The notes: a model not told the origin generated them from the letters alone. Positions 27,680 to 36,283 are shown, counted from the first letter of the stretch. The stretch is 64,000 nt of DNA from an uncultured Clostridia bacterium (GCA_947589575.1 CANQBM010000001.1:1-64000), one strand, 5' to 3'. Numbers and translations: made by a program.

Positions 27680-27928
27680 TTATTGCCGCAGCGCCACTAC
27701 TATCGTTCCTGCGGCATACGGCAGAATTTTATTATACGTTTCTAAAATTAAGGGAAGCCGGTCATCTGAAGTCGTAAAATTATTAATAGAATTACAGCTC
27801 CTGCAAACAGTGTAACGAGCCTGTGTCACTGTACCGCATATATTGCAGATTTTAAGTGACGAATTGATTACCCGCTTAGTGCAAATAATAGAAGGCGTCA
27901 GGCAAATTAAGTTTAAAATAACCGGCAA
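27680..27928 (-). pseudogene. Possible zinc-ribbon gene or relic
   Basis: A frame of about 82 codons contains ICNICGTVTQARYTVCRSCN, a CxxC-x11-CxxC zinc ribbon. The only start is a TTG without a ribosome site, and the sequence before the ribbon looks unlike protein. It may be a fragment of a longer gene. The coding claim is weak. Confidence 0.3.
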
Positions 27929-28049
27929 TATATTTTAAAAAATATTATTACTGTAAATATTTTTTATAAGCCTATTTAAAGAAATAATAATAGCATACAT
28001 ACCATCGCCCACTAAAAATTATAGCTTATATCCGCATAATTAGTCAAGT

Positions 28050-28075
28050 ACGGCGGGATTAAATAATCCCGCCGT
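28050..28075. terminator. Strong hairpin after the metal ATPase gene
   Basis: The perfect inverted repeat ACGGCGGGATTA / TAATCCCGCCGT lies just beyond the ATPase stop. The T-rich tail is on the opposite side (plus strand), so classical termination of the ATPase transcript is uncertain. It may instead protect the 3' end. Confidence 0.5.
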
Positions 28076-28085
28076 CAATAATTTT

Positions 28086-30071
28086 TTATTTTTTCTTTTT
28101 TACAATAAGTGTACGCATTGAGTTTGCAATCGCTATAAGACAAACACCAACATCGCCGAAAACGGCAAGCCACATAGCGTTTTCATCAAAAATTCCTATG
28201 GCGCAACCGATAATAATAAGAATTTTAACCGCAAGCGAAAAAATAATATTTTCCCTGACTATTCGTAGTGTTTTTCCCGCAATTTTGCGTCCCACTGCAA
28301 TTTTTGAAAGCGAGTCGCCCATAATTACCATATCAGAAGCCTCAATCGCAATATCGGAACCCGCTCCTCCCATGGCGATACCTAAATCCGCCTGGGCAAT
28401 AACGGGAGCGTCGTTTATACCGTCCCCGGTGTAAAGAACTGTTTTTCCGCTTTCCTGAAGCGCCTTGACCTTCGCCGCTTTCTCGTCGGGCAAAAGTCTT
28501 GCGTAAACTGTATCAATGCCTGCCTTTTTTGCAATATCCTCAGCAATAGGCTCCTTGTCTCCCGTAAGCATTACTGTATTTTTTATTCCAAGCCTTTTCA
28601 TCTTTGCAAGCGCTTCCTTGCTGTCCTGCTTAATTATATCGGCAAAAACAATATCGCCCTTAAACTCCGTTTCGCTTGCACAGTAAACCGCTGTGCCTAT
28701 ACATTTTGTTTCAACAAAATCAATGCCAATCTCTCTCATCAGCTTTTCGTTTCCGACATAATACTTAACGCCGTCAACTACGGCGGAGACGCCCTTGCCT
28801 GCGTAATTCTTGGCGTCCTTAACATCACATTCATCAGCATAATGACCAAAGGCGAGATTAATTGATTTTGCAAGCGGATGTGTCGAATATTTCTCACAGG
28901 CAGCAATAATTTTTAAAAGCTCCCTGTGCTGGTTGTCACTGCAATGACAATGATAGCACTCGCAATTTACATACTCAAATTTTCCGCTTGTTATTGTTCC
29001 TGTTTTATCAAAGACACCGGTATCAGCTTTTGCAAGCGCCTCAAGGTAGTTTCCGCCTTTAATCAGTATACCTTCCTTTGAGCAGGCTCCGATACCTCCG
29101 AAAAAACTGAGCGGAATAGAAATAACAAGCGCGCACGGGCAAGAAACGACAAGCGCCGAAAGTCCCCTGTATATCCATTCCCTCCATTCTCCGTTAAAGA
29201 AGAGCGGCGGAATAAGAATAATAAGAAGCGCAACAAGACAAACGATAGGTGTATAAATTCTTGCAAAGCGCCTGATAAAATTCTCGGCTTTGCTTTTTTT
29301 GTCCTCCGCGTCCTCAAGCATATCAAGAATTTTCGCAACCGTTGAGTCCTTATATTCCTTAACGGCTCTTACTGTAATAGCGCCGTCCACATTCACCGAA
29401 CCCGCAAGAATTTCGTCGCCGGCAGATTTCGATACGGGAATGGACTCTCCCGTAAGCGCCTTCATATCAATCTCGGCATTACCATCAACAATCTCACCGT
29501 CAACATCAAGCTTTTCACCCGGCTTTATAATCATAAGGTCGCCCACATTAACTTCCTGAGGGACTATGACAACCTCTCTTCCGTCACGAATAACAGTAAC
29601 CTCGTCGGGCTTAAGCTCCAACATATTCCTAATTGATTTTCTGCTCCTCTGTACAGCAAGGCTTTGCAAAAATTCACCTATGGTAAAAAGGAATACAACG
29701 GCGCATCCTTCTGTATATTCACCTACCGCAAACGCGCCTATTGAGGCTATGCTCATAAGAAAATTTTCATTGAAAAAATCACCGTGGATTATTCCTTCAA
29801 CCGCCTCTTTAATTATAGAAAAACCGACAATCAGATATGATATTGCAAAACAGATAAGATAAATAAAGCTTGGTATATCAATAATCCCTTTTTCACAAAG
29901 CTCGTTTAATATATACCCTGTTACGAGCAATATACCGCCTGCCGAAACTTTAAACGCAAAATCCTTTTTGTTAAGCTCCTCATGAGCGTGATCATGGCCG
30001 CAGCCGCAACTGTCACCATGATGACCGTGTTCACAACAACAATCTCCGTTATGTATATGTTCATCTGCCAT
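28086..30071 (-). CDS. Zn/Cd/Pb-exporting P1B-type ATPase
   Basis: A 661-residue membrane pump that exports divalent soft metals using ATP. The metal path motif SCPCAL, the phosphorylation site D355 in FDKTGTITSG, the STHPLA locus and GDGINDAP are all intact. No folded HMA domain is present; instead the N-terminus is a His/Cys-rich tail (GDCCCEHGHHGDSCGCGHDH). The start at 30071 follows GGAGG and leaves a 2-nt gap after the repressor. It is controlled by the ArsR-family repressor upstream. Zinc or cadmium specificity is inferred from the CPC motif and the repressor's metal site. Confidence 0.93.
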   Translation of the reverse strand: MADEHIHNGDCCCEHGHHGDSCGCGHDHAHEELNKKDFAFKVSAGGILLVTGYILNELCEKGIIDIPSFIYLICFAISYLIVGFSIIKEAVEGIIHGDFFNENFLMSIASIGAFAVGEYTEGCAVVFLFTIGEFLQSLAVQRSRKSIRNMLELKPDEVTVIRDGREVVIVPQEVNVGDLMIIKPGEKLDVDGEIVDGNAEIDMKALTGESIPVSKSAGDEILAGSVNVDGAITVRAVKEYKDSTVAKILDMLEDAEDKKSKAENFIRRFARIYTPIVCLVALLIILIPPLFFNGEWREWIYRGLSALVVSCPCALVISIPLSFFGGIGACSKEGILIKGGNYLEALAKADTGVFDKTGTITSGKFEYVNCECYHCHCSDNQHRELLKIIAACEKYSTHPLAKSINLAFGHYADECDVKDAKNYAGKGVSAVVDGVKYYVGNEKLMREIGIDFVETKCIGTAVYCASETEFKGDIVFADIIKQDSKEALAKMKRLGIKNTVMLTGDKEPIAEDIAKKAGIDTVYARLLPDEKAAKVKALQESGKTVLYTGDGINDAPVIAQADLGIAMGGAGSDIAIEASDMVIMGDSLSKIAVGRKIAGKTLRIVRENIIFSLAVKILIIIGCAIGIFDENAMWLAVFGDVGVCLIAIANSMRTLIVKKKK

Positions 30072-30073
30072 AA

Positions 30074-30373
30074 TTATTCCTCCACATGCTCTGTAGCGCA
30101 ATTAATAATAGTTTTTACATGGTCGTCGGCAAGAGAATAAATCATACTCTTCCCCTGCCGCCTGTATTTGATAAGATGATTTTGCTTAAGCACCCTGAGC
30201 TGATGAGAGATTGCTGTCTGGCTCATTTCAAGTCTTTGAGCAATTTCACCTACACAAAACTCTCCTTCAAAAAGAGCAACAAGAATACGTATCCTCGTTG
30301 AATCCGAAAAGACCTTGAACAAATCCGCAAGGTCGTAGACGATTTCCTCGTCAAGAATTTCATTTTCGTCCAT
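30074..30373 (-). CDS. ArsR/SmtB-family zinc-responsive repressor
   Basis: A 99-residue winged-helix repressor. The recognition helix is MSQTAISHQLRVLKQ. The C-terminal helix holds D83, H85, H96 and E99, with the D-x-H-x10-H-x2-E/H spacing of the alpha-5 zinc site of CzrA and SmtB. A lone C40 in EFCVGE corresponds to the CadC region, but without its partner cysteine. The start is the ATG behind GAGGT. It is the first gene of the operon, 2 nt before the ATPase, and is preceded by a consensus promoter and a matching operator. Confidence 0.93.
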   Translation of the reverse strand: MDENEILDEEIVYDLADLFKVFSDSTRIRILVALFEGEFCVGEIAQRLEMSQTAISHQLRVLKQNHLIKYRRQGKSMIYSLADDHVKTIINCATEHVEE

Positions 30374-30382
30374 AATATGTAC

Positions 30383-30408
30383 CTCATATGAATGATTGTT
30401 CATATGAG
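30383..30408. promoter_or_regulatory. ArsR/SmtB operator
   Basis: Perfect arms CTCATATGAA and TTCATATGAG lie around a 6-bp centre. Read on the minus strand this contains TGAACAATCATTCA, the classic 12-2-12 type site of this family. It lies just downstream of the -10 element, so bound repressor would block initiation. Confidence 0.85.
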
Positions 30409-30409
30409 C

Positions 30410-30438
30410 ATTATATTCTACTTTTCATACAATGTCAA
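30410..30438 (-). promoter_or_regulatory. Consensus promoter of the arsR-ATPase operon
   Basis: Minus strand TTGACA and TATAAT with a 17-bp spacer, an exact sigma-A consensus. It overlaps the end of the upstream DUF421 gene. Confidence 0.9.
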
Positions 30439-31089
30439 CTGTTTTTTTACATCTACTGTCGCAAGCAAAATGTCCTCGGGTTTTTTTCCTTTGTTTCTGA
30501 GCTGTCTTTCAAGCTCCTCCCTGCTGAAATTCGCGTTTTTTAAATCCTTTTCCATTATATGTCCGTCGATAATAACATTGATATAAAGCCCCTCTTTTTC
30601 AGGCGCAAAATTGAAATCCTTGGGATTAAGCGGCCGCTTGAGCGCAACGGGAAGAAAACTTATTTTACCGGTAGTTTCCATAATAGCATAATCAATATCT
30701 GATAAATTAAAATAACCGCTGCCTCTTGCGCTTGTAAGCAAATCATTAATTTCTATTCGCGCTTTATTCAGATTCTTTTTAATTATTTTACCGTTATCAA
30801 TTAAAATTATCGGCTGACCTGAAATAAGCTTTCTTGCTTTTATGCTTTTTTGAGAAATATAGGAAAGCAATATTCCCACAACAGCGTAAAACACCATAGC
30901 TGTTACGCCCTTCCACCATTCAATATCAATATTTGTCGCCATTTCGGCAGCGATTGAACCGATAGAAATACCAACAACATAATCAAAAAAGCTCATTTCG
31001 CTTATCTGCCTGAATCCGATAAGCTTGGTCAAAATAAAAAGAACGGTAATTGATACTAATGAAAGCACAAGTATATAAACAAATTCCAT
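30418..31089 (-). CDS. DUF421 (YetF-like) membrane protein
   Basis: A 223-residue protein with three N-terminal membrane helices, followed by a cytoplasmic double domain. The motifs GFRQISEMSFFDYVVGISIGS and DYAIMETTGKISFLP are typical of DUF421. Bacillus relatives affect spore or envelope properties; the biochemical role is unknown. AAGGTG precedes the ATG. It is divergent from the CDF gene. Its stop codon lies inside the promoter zone of the metal ATPase operon. Confidence 0.88.
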   Translation of the reverse strand: MEFVYILVLSLVSITVLFILTKLIGFRQISEMSFFDYVVGISIGSIAAEMATNIDIEWWKGVTAMVFYAVVGILLSYISQKSIKARKLISGQPIILIDNGKIIKKNLNKARIEINDLLTSARGSGYFNLSDIDYAIMETTGKISFLPVALKRPLNPKDFNFAPEKEGLYINVIIDGHIMEKDLKNANFSREELERQLRNKGKKPEDILLATVDVKKQLTLYEK

Positions 31090-31188
31090 AAAATCACCTT
31101 TTTTATTTTGTGCATTATTTTCATTTATATTTACGGTAAAATATGATATAATTAATTTTATAAAAGCAATCGCTTGTGGGGTGAAAGG

Positions 31189-31791
31189 TTGGGAAAGCTC
31201 GGAGTTAAAACCGCTGTTTTCGGACTCGCGGCAAATTTTGGATTGTTTTTGATTAAGCTTTATATCTCAGTCAGCTCAAACTCACTGTCTGTTTACTGTG
31301 ACGCAGTCAACAATCTGGCGGACACGCTTTCATGCGCTGTTGCTCTCGCAGGCTTTATTATTATATTAAAACTTGACGAAAGGCGCAGCAAAAGGGTGCA
31401 GTCGCTCGCGTCGTTTTTAATCAGCATTGCGCTTACTGTAACAGGTCTTTATTTTGCATATAACGGTATTGAAAGGCTGATGTATCCGACAGCAGTTTCT
31501 TTTTCAAAAAAATATGCGGTGCTTTTAGTTATTACAATTTTTGTTAAAATCATTATGGGCATTATTTACGTATCAATTAACCGAAAGCAAAATTCTCCCG
31601 TGTTTATTGCGCTGATAATTGACAGCTTTCTTGACAGCGCGGTTACGCTTGCCGCTTTACTCGGATTATCACTCACAATAAAAATCAATTACGCGGTTGA
31701 CGGTTTAGTTTCTGTCATAATCGGTATTGCCGTTGCGTCAAGCGCTTTAAAATCCGTTATTAATCAGGCAAAATATCTTGTCAATGACTAA
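31189..31791 (+). CDS. CDF-type cation transporter, transmembrane domain only
   Basis: A 200-residue protein with about six helices. DAVNNLADTL in helix 2 and DSFLD in helix 5 match the metal-binding aspartates of cation diffusion facilitators. The usual C-terminal cytosolic domain of about 90 residues is missing; the stop is followed closely by the next gene, so this is a short family form and not a window artefact. The start is uncertain: TTG at 31189 has GGGGTG upstream, while TTG at 31174 adds five residues. It lies 15 nt before the metallophosphoesterase gene. Confidence 0.78.
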   Translation: MGKLGVKTAVFGLAANFGLFLIKLYISVSSNSLSVYCDAVNNLADTLSCAVALAGFIIILKLDERRSKRVQSLASFLISIALTVTGLYFAYNGIERLMYPTAVSFSKKYAVLLVITIFVKIIMGIIYVSINRKQNSPVFIALIIDSFLDSAVTLAALLGLSLTIKINYAVDGLVSVIIGIAVASSALKSVINQAKYLVND

Positions 31792-31806
31792 GAGAGGGGA
31801 AAACTT

Positions 31807-33069
31807 ATGGGCGAAAAAATTAAAATTAAAAAATCTCCCAAACAGCGTTTTAAATTATTTATGAAAATACTAATTATAATAATTCTGATTCTTGTTCTGA
31901 TATTTGCTTCGTTTGCCATTGTAACAACGGTAGGAATAAAATCAAACGGCAGTTTTATAAAGTCGCTTGAAACAGTAAGCTATGACAAACAGCTTGAGCC
32001 AAAGCTTGACGATGACGGCTTTTATTCATTTACAACCGACAGAGAATTTAAAGTTGTTCAGCTTACCGACGTACATATAGGCGCGGGTTTTATGAGTATT
32101 AAAAAAGATACAATGGCAATTAATGCGGTTGCTGCAATGCTGACTGAGGAAAAGCCTGATTTGGTCATTGTTACAGGCGATATTGCTTATCCCGTTCCTT
32201 TTCAGGCAGGTACTTTTAACAATAAAAGCAGTTCGAGGCTCTTTGCCGATTTAATGGAAAAATTAGGTATTTACTGGTGCCCCGTATTCGGAAACCATGA
32301 CACAGAGGCGTATTCTTATTACAGCCGTGAGGATATGTCTGATTTTTACTCGTCTGGTGATTATCCGCACTGTCTTTTTAAATCGGGTCCCGATGAGGCA
32401 GACGGCTTCGGAAACCAAGTGATAAATATAAAAAATTCAAACGGAGAAATAACACAGAGCCTGATTATGCTTGATTCTCATTCATATGTTGACGGTGATT
32501 TTCTCGGAATTATGTGGAAATATGACTGTATTCACGAAAACCAAGTGAAATGGTATGAGGATACGCTGAACAGTCTTAAGGCTGAAAACAATAATATTAT
32601 GCCTAAATCTCTCGCCTTTTTCCACATCCCTATCCCAGAATACAAACAGGCTTGGGAGGAATATACGGCAAATAACTGCCGTGATACAGAAAACGTCAAA
32701 TATCATTACGGCAAGGCGGGAGAAAAGGATCTTGTCATTTACACAAGCGAGCATAACTACGGCTTCTTTGACAAAGCATTACAGCTCGGCTCTACTAAAG
32801 GTATGTTCTGCGGCCACGATCATCTTAATAATTTTTCGCTTGATTACAAGGGTATCAGACTGACGTACGGATATTCTGTTGATTATCTTGCATACTCGGG
32901 AATTATGAAGTTCGGATTACAAAGGGGCTGTACCGTAATAAACATTAGACCGGACGGCGCTTTTGACAGTCATCTTGAAAACTATTATCAGGATAAATAC
33001 ACCCCTGTCAATGAAAAAGAGCATGTTGAAATGAATAAAGGTTATTACGATGAAACGGTAGAAAATTAA
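31807..33069 (+). CDS. Membrane-anchored metallophosphoesterase
   Basis: A 420-residue calcineurin-like phosphoesterase displayed outside the membrane. One N-terminal helix lies at about 17-42. The two-metal motifs are present in order: LTDVHIG, VTGDIAY, FGNHDTE, FFHIP and GHDHLN. The substrate is unknown; relatives act on nucleotides, phospholipids or wall components. GAGAGGGG lies before the ATG, and it is probably co-transcribed with the CDF gene. Confidence 0.87.
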   Translation: MGEKIKIKKSPKQRFKLFMKILIIIILILVLIFASFAIVTTVGIKSNGSFIKSLETVSYDKQLEPKLDDDGFYSFTTDREFKVVQLTDVHIGAGFMSIKKDTMAINAVAAMLTEEKPDLVIVTGDIAYPVPFQAGTFNNKSSSRLFADLMEKLGIYWCPVFGNHDTEAYSYYSREDMSDFYSSGDYPHCLFKSGPDEADGFGNQVINIKNSNGEITQSLIMLDSHSYVDGDFLGIMWKYDCIHENQVKWYEDTLNSLKAENNNIMPKSLAFFHIPIPEYKQAWEEYTANNCRDTENVKYHYGKAGEKDLVIYTSEHNYGFFDKALQLGSTKGMFCGHDHLNNFSLDYKGIRLTYGYSVDYLAYSGIMKFGLQRGCTVINIRPDGAFDSHLENYYQDKYTPVNEKEHVEMNKGYYDETVEN

Positions 33070-33080
33070 GCAAAATAATA

Positions 33081-33108
33081 TTGACAAATATAACATATAG
33101 CATATAAT
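33081..33108 (+). promoter_or_regulatory. Promoter of the FMN riboswitch-ribU unit
   Basis: TTGACA and TATAAT with a 16-bp spacer, about 33 bp before the riboswitch begins. Confidence 0.8.
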
Positions 33109-33140
33109 AGATATTGCAGACAACAGTCTGATAAAAATAT

Positions 33141-33251
33141 TTTCAGGGCGAGGCGCAATTCCTCACCGGCGGTTAAAGTCCGCGACCCATAGAGATATGG
33201 CTGAATCGGTGAAATTCCGATACCGACGGTTAAAGTCCGGACGAGAGAAAA
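33141..33251 (+). ncRNA. FMN riboswitch (RFN element)
   Basis: Conserved blocks occur in order: CAGGGCGAGGCGCAATTCC, CACCGGCGGT, AGTCCGCGACCC, CGGTGAAATTCCGATACCG, GACGGTTAAAGTCCGGACG and GAGAGAA. A terminator hairpin follows before ribU, so FMN binding most likely stops transcription. This is the textbook arrangement for riboflavin genes. Confidence 0.97.
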
Positions 33252-33290
33252 TGTTTGGCTGGTTTTTGAGCCTGAGTTCAAAGCATTTAT

Positions 33291-33324
33291 GCCCTGACAC
33301 AATGGTGTCAGGGCTTCTCTTTTT
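33291..33324 (+). terminator. Riboswitch-controlled terminator
   Basis: The stem GCCCTGACAC / GTGTCAGGGC (10 bp, 4-nt loop) is followed by TTCTCTTTTT. It lies between the FMN aptamer and ribU. Confidence 0.92.
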
Positions 33325-33357
33325 GTAAGTGTTAAACGCCCAAAAAGGAGAGAAATT

Positions 33358-33954
33358 ATGAAAAACAAAAAAATCAGGGTTCTTACGGGAACAGCAATGC
33401 TCACAGCGGTCGGCGTTGTGCTTCAGTATTTGGAAATATCAATACCGTTTGTACCAAGTTTTATCAAACTGGATTTTTCCGACCTGTCCGAGCTTATCGG
33501 CGCATTCGCATACGGTCCGGCAGCAGGCGTAATCATATGCCTGTTAAGGAACTTGATTCATCTGGCGGTAAGCCAGAGCGGTTTTGTGGGTGAGCTTTCA
33601 AACTTTATTTTGGGGGCAGCCTTTGCGCTTACGGCAGGATTGATTTACAAGCACAACAAAACAAAAAAGGGCGCGGTTACCGCAGGAATCGGCGCCGCGG
33701 CGGTAATGGCAATAATATGCCTGCCGTTAAACTATTTTGTCATTTATCCTCTTTATTATTCCGTGCTCGGTCTGCCCGAATCCGCGGTGCTTGACGCTTA
33801 TCGGATAATTCTTCAAAGCGTAAAAAACATCTTTCAGGGAATAATTATTTTCAATGTTCCGTTTACATTTATCAAGGCTATGATAAGTGTGGCAGTAAGC
33901 ATATTTATTTACAAGCCCCTTTCACCGCTGCTCAAAGGCAGACAACACGGTTGA
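33358..33954 (+). CDS. ribU: Riboflavin ECF transporter S component RibU
   Basis: A 198-residue integral membrane protein that captures riboflavin for an energy-coupling factor transporter. The family pattern is seen in DFSDLSELIGAFAYGPAAG, LRNLIHL and GELSNFILG, within about six helices. The FMN riboswitch upstream confirms the substrate class. The shared EcfA/A'/T module is not in the window, and no riboflavin synthesis genes are next to it, so flavin uptake is regulated here on its own. AAGGAG lies before the ATG. Confidence 0.95.
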   Translation: MKNKKIRVLTGTAMLTAVGVVLQYLEISIPFVPSFIKLDFSDLSELIGAFAYGPAAGVIICLLRNLIHLAVSQSGFVGELSNFILGAAFALTAGLIYKHNKTKKGAVTAGIGAAAVMAIICLPLNYFVIYPLYYSVLGLPESAVLDAYRIILQSVKNIFQGIIIFNVPFTFIKAMISVAVSIFIYKPLSPLLKGRQHG

Positions 33955-33979
33955 CACCGCTTTTATAATAGGTTAAAAT
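33951..33979 (+). promoter_or_regulatory. Promoter of the GT2 gene
   Basis: TTGACA and TAAAAT with a 17-bp spacer. The -35 overlaps the ribU stop codon, so the glycosyltransferase has its own start signal. Confidence 0.7.
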
Positions 33980-34009
33980 ACTGTTAACTTTATTTAAGGA
34001 TGTGAAAAA

Positions 34010-34954
34010 ATGAAACTTTCGTTTGTTGTTCCCTGCTATAATGAGGCTGACAATGTTAAACCGTTTATTCAGTCTGTTTATGAAACCTTTCCTGTTACAG
34101 AGGAATATGAGGTCGTTTTTGTAAATGACGGCAGCGCAGACAACACTATAGATAACCTTAAAGAAATTAAAAAAGCAAGCCCCTGTAATATCAAAATCAT
34201 CAATTTTTCAAGGAATTTCGGCAAGGAGTCAGCAATGTACGCGGGGCTCCAAAACGCTTGCGGAGAGCTTGTTTCAATAATAGATGCGGATTTGCAGCAG
34301 GACCCTGCCATTGTAAAAAAAATGGTGCAAATGCTTGACGAAAATCCCGAAATTGACTGTGTCTGTGCCTGCCAGGAAGACAGACGTGAGGGAAAATTCA
34401 CAACGATTTGTAAAAACGCTTTTTATAAAATTGCCGATAAATTTACGGAAATTTCTTTTCACAGCGGCGCCTCCGATTTCAGAACCTTCAGAAAGAGTGT
34501 TCGGGACGCGCTCGTTTCAATGAGTGAATTCCATCGTTTTTCAAAGGGGCTTTTCAGCTGGATAGGTTTTAATACAGTATATATTCCGTACACCGCCAAA
34601 GAGCGTCAGGCAGGCAAAAGCAGCTTTAATTTTGTAAAATTATTAAAATACGCTTTTGAGGGCATAATTGCCTTTTCAACAGCGCCTCTTAAATTTGCGT
34701 CTGTTTTAGGCTCTGTCGCAACGCTTTTCAGCGTGGTTTACGCGGTAATTACCTTTATCAGAAAACTTACAAGCAATATCAATGTAGACGGTTTTACACA
34801 GCTTGTTATTCTCATTAGTTTTCTCGGCGGTATCCAGCTTTTCACAATCGGAATAATCGGCGAATATCTCGCCAGAAACTATATTCAGACTAAAAACAGA
34901 CCGATATATATTGCTAAGGAAATCATAACGTATGAAAGCAATGATAAGGAATAG
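34010..34954 (+). CDS. Family 2 glycosyltransferase, DPM1/GtrB-like
   Basis: A 314-residue protein that probably moves a sugar from a nucleotide donor to a polyprenyl phosphate. The GT-A domain has VVPCYNEADNV, FVNDGSADNT, the metal-binding IIDADLQQDP and a KERQAGKSSFN motif. Two C-terminal membrane helices span about 228-300. This is the layout of GtrB/ArnC-type enzymes. Its glycan target is unknown; no surface polysaccharide cluster lies nearby. Confidence 0.9.
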   Translation: MKLSFVVPCYNEADNVKPFIQSVYETFPVTEEYEVVFVNDGSADNTIDNLKEIKKASPCNIKIINFSRNFGKESAMYAGLQNACGELVSIIDADLQQDPAIVKKMVQMLDENPEIDCVCACQEDRREGKFTTICKNAFYKIADKFTEISFHSGASDFRTFRKSVRDALVSMSEFHRFSKGLFSWIGFNTVYIPYTAKERQAGKSSFNFVKLLKYAFEGIIAFSTAPLKFASVLGSVATLFSVVYAVITFIRKLTSNINVDGFTQLVILISFLGGIQLFTIGIIGEYLARNYIQTKNRPIYIAKEIITYESNDKE

Positions 34955-34965
34955 CAAAAAGGGAG

Positions 34966-35135
34966 GTGCAACTGCCTCTCAGACTATCAATAAAGCCGCC
35001 TGAATTCAATCTTCAGGCGGCTTTCGTCGTTTCAACTTTTGGCAAACTCTACCGTACCTTTGTACGCCTGCGAATTGCCGAACGGTAAATCCGGTTCCGT
35101 TTCCCGAAGTCTGCCGGCGTGGAGAAATTTGCTTT
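34966..35135. repeat. Structured repeat element (copy C, one end)
   Basis: A shorter relative of the element at 23895-24221. It starts with an imperfect palindrome (GAGG...CCTC), then CAGACTATCAATAAA and a hairpin AAAGCCGCCTGAA / TTCAGGCGGCTTT. A stretch running from about 35035 to 35130 is nearly identical to 24074-24170. The far palindrome end is missing. It lies between the GT2 gene and fba, in the same orientation as copy A. Confidence 0.7.
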
Positions 35136-35159
35136 GTGCTTTTTGATTTAATAATTAAG

Positions 35160-35188
35160 TTGATATTTATTTTGATTTGTAGTATAAT
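35160..35188 (+). promoter_or_regulatory. Promoter of fba
   Basis: TTGATA and TATAAT with a 17-bp spacer, about 50 bp before the ATG. Confidence 0.75.
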
Positions 35189-35240
35189 ATTCCAAGTGAA
35201 AATTTAACACTAAATATAAGTAAGTATAGGAGATTTAATT

Positions 35241-36182
35241 ATGCCATTAGTTACTACAACGGAAATGTTTAAGAAAGCATATGAGGGCGGTTACGCTATC
35301 GGTGCTTTCAATGTCAACAATATGGAGATTGTTCAGGGTATCACCAGAGCAGCGAAAAAACTCAATGCGCCTGTAATTCTTCAGTGCTCGGCGGGAGCAA
35401 GAAAATACGCGTCACACGATTACCTTGTCGCTATGGTAAAAGCAGCCGCTGAAGAGACCGGTCTTCCTATTGCTCTTCATCTTGACCACGGTCCGGATTT
35501 TGAAACGTGTAAATCCTGCATTGACGGCGGTTTCACCTCAGTTATGATTGACGGCTCGTCACTTCCTTATGAGGAGAATGTAGCTCTCACAAAAAAGGTT
35601 GTTGACTACGCTCACGCTCACGGCTGTGTTGTTGAGGGAGAGCTCGGCACACTTGCGGGTGTTGAGGATGACGTTCAGGTCGATGCTGAAGCTGCGTCAT
35701 ACACAAGACCTTCCGAGGTTTATGATTTCGTAACAAGAACAGGCGTTGATTCACTCGCTATTGCTATCGGCACAAGCCACGGCGCATACAAATTCAAGCC
35801 CGGACAGAAGCCTCAGCTCAGATTTGATATTCTTGAAGAGGTCGGCAAAAAGCTCCCCGGATTCCCGATTGTTCTTCACGGCGCGTCATCAGTTAATCAG
35901 GAGCATATCAAAATGATTAATAAGTACGGCGGAGAAATGCCCGACGCTATCGGTATCCCTGAGGAAATGCTCAGAAAGGCGGCGTCAATGGCTGTCTGCA
36001 AGATTAATGTTGACTCCGATATTCGTATCGCAATGACCGCCGCTGTAAGAAAGCACTTTTCGGAAAATCCGACCCACTTTGACCCAAGACAATACCTTAC
36101 TCCTGCGAGAGATCTTATTGAAGAGGTTGTCGCTCATAAGATTGACGTTGTGTTCGGCGCGGCAGGTCACGCAAACGACTAA
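35241..36182 (+). CDS. fba: Fructose-bisphosphate aldolase, class II
   Basis: Zinc-dependent glycolytic enzyme of 313 residues that cleaves fructose 1,6-bisphosphate to DHAP and glyceraldehyde 3-phosphate. Zinc ligands lie in HLDHGPDFE, GTSHGAYKF and VLHGASSV, and the glutamate motif in VEGELGTLAGVED. Near the end, KINVDSDIRIAMTAAVRK matches the phosphate-binding loop. TAGGAG lies before the ATG. It is monocistronic, with its own promoter and terminator. Confidence 0.97.
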   Translation: MPLVTTTEMFKKAYEGGYAIGAFNVNNMEIVQGITRAAKKLNAPVILQCSAGARKYASHDYLVAMVKAAAEETGLPIALHLDHGPDFETCKSCIDGGFTSVMIDGSSLPYEENVALTKKVVDYAHAHGCVVEGELGTLAGVEDDVQVDAEAASYTRPSEVYDFVTRTGVDSLAIAIGTSHGAYKFKPGQKPQLRFDILEEVGKKLPGFPIVLHGASSVNQEHIKMINKYGGEMPDAIGIPEEMLRKAASMAVCKINVDSDIRIAMTAAVRKHFSENPTHFDPRQYLTPARDLIEEVVAHKIDVVFGAAGHAND

Positions 36183-36207
36183 TATATATTATACATAAAA
36201 AGCAAAG

Positions 36208-36252
36208 GCACCCGGCGGTTTTACCCGTCGGGTGCTTTCGCGCATGCTTTTT
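36208..36252 (+). terminator. Terminator of fba
   Basis: The stem GCACCCGGCGG / CCGTCGGGTGC (11 bp with one G-T pair) has a short TTT tail; a longer T-run comes about 10 nt later. Confidence 0.7.
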
Positions 36253-36283
36253 TGATTTTTGTTCGCTAATGTTTTGTCTGGCA

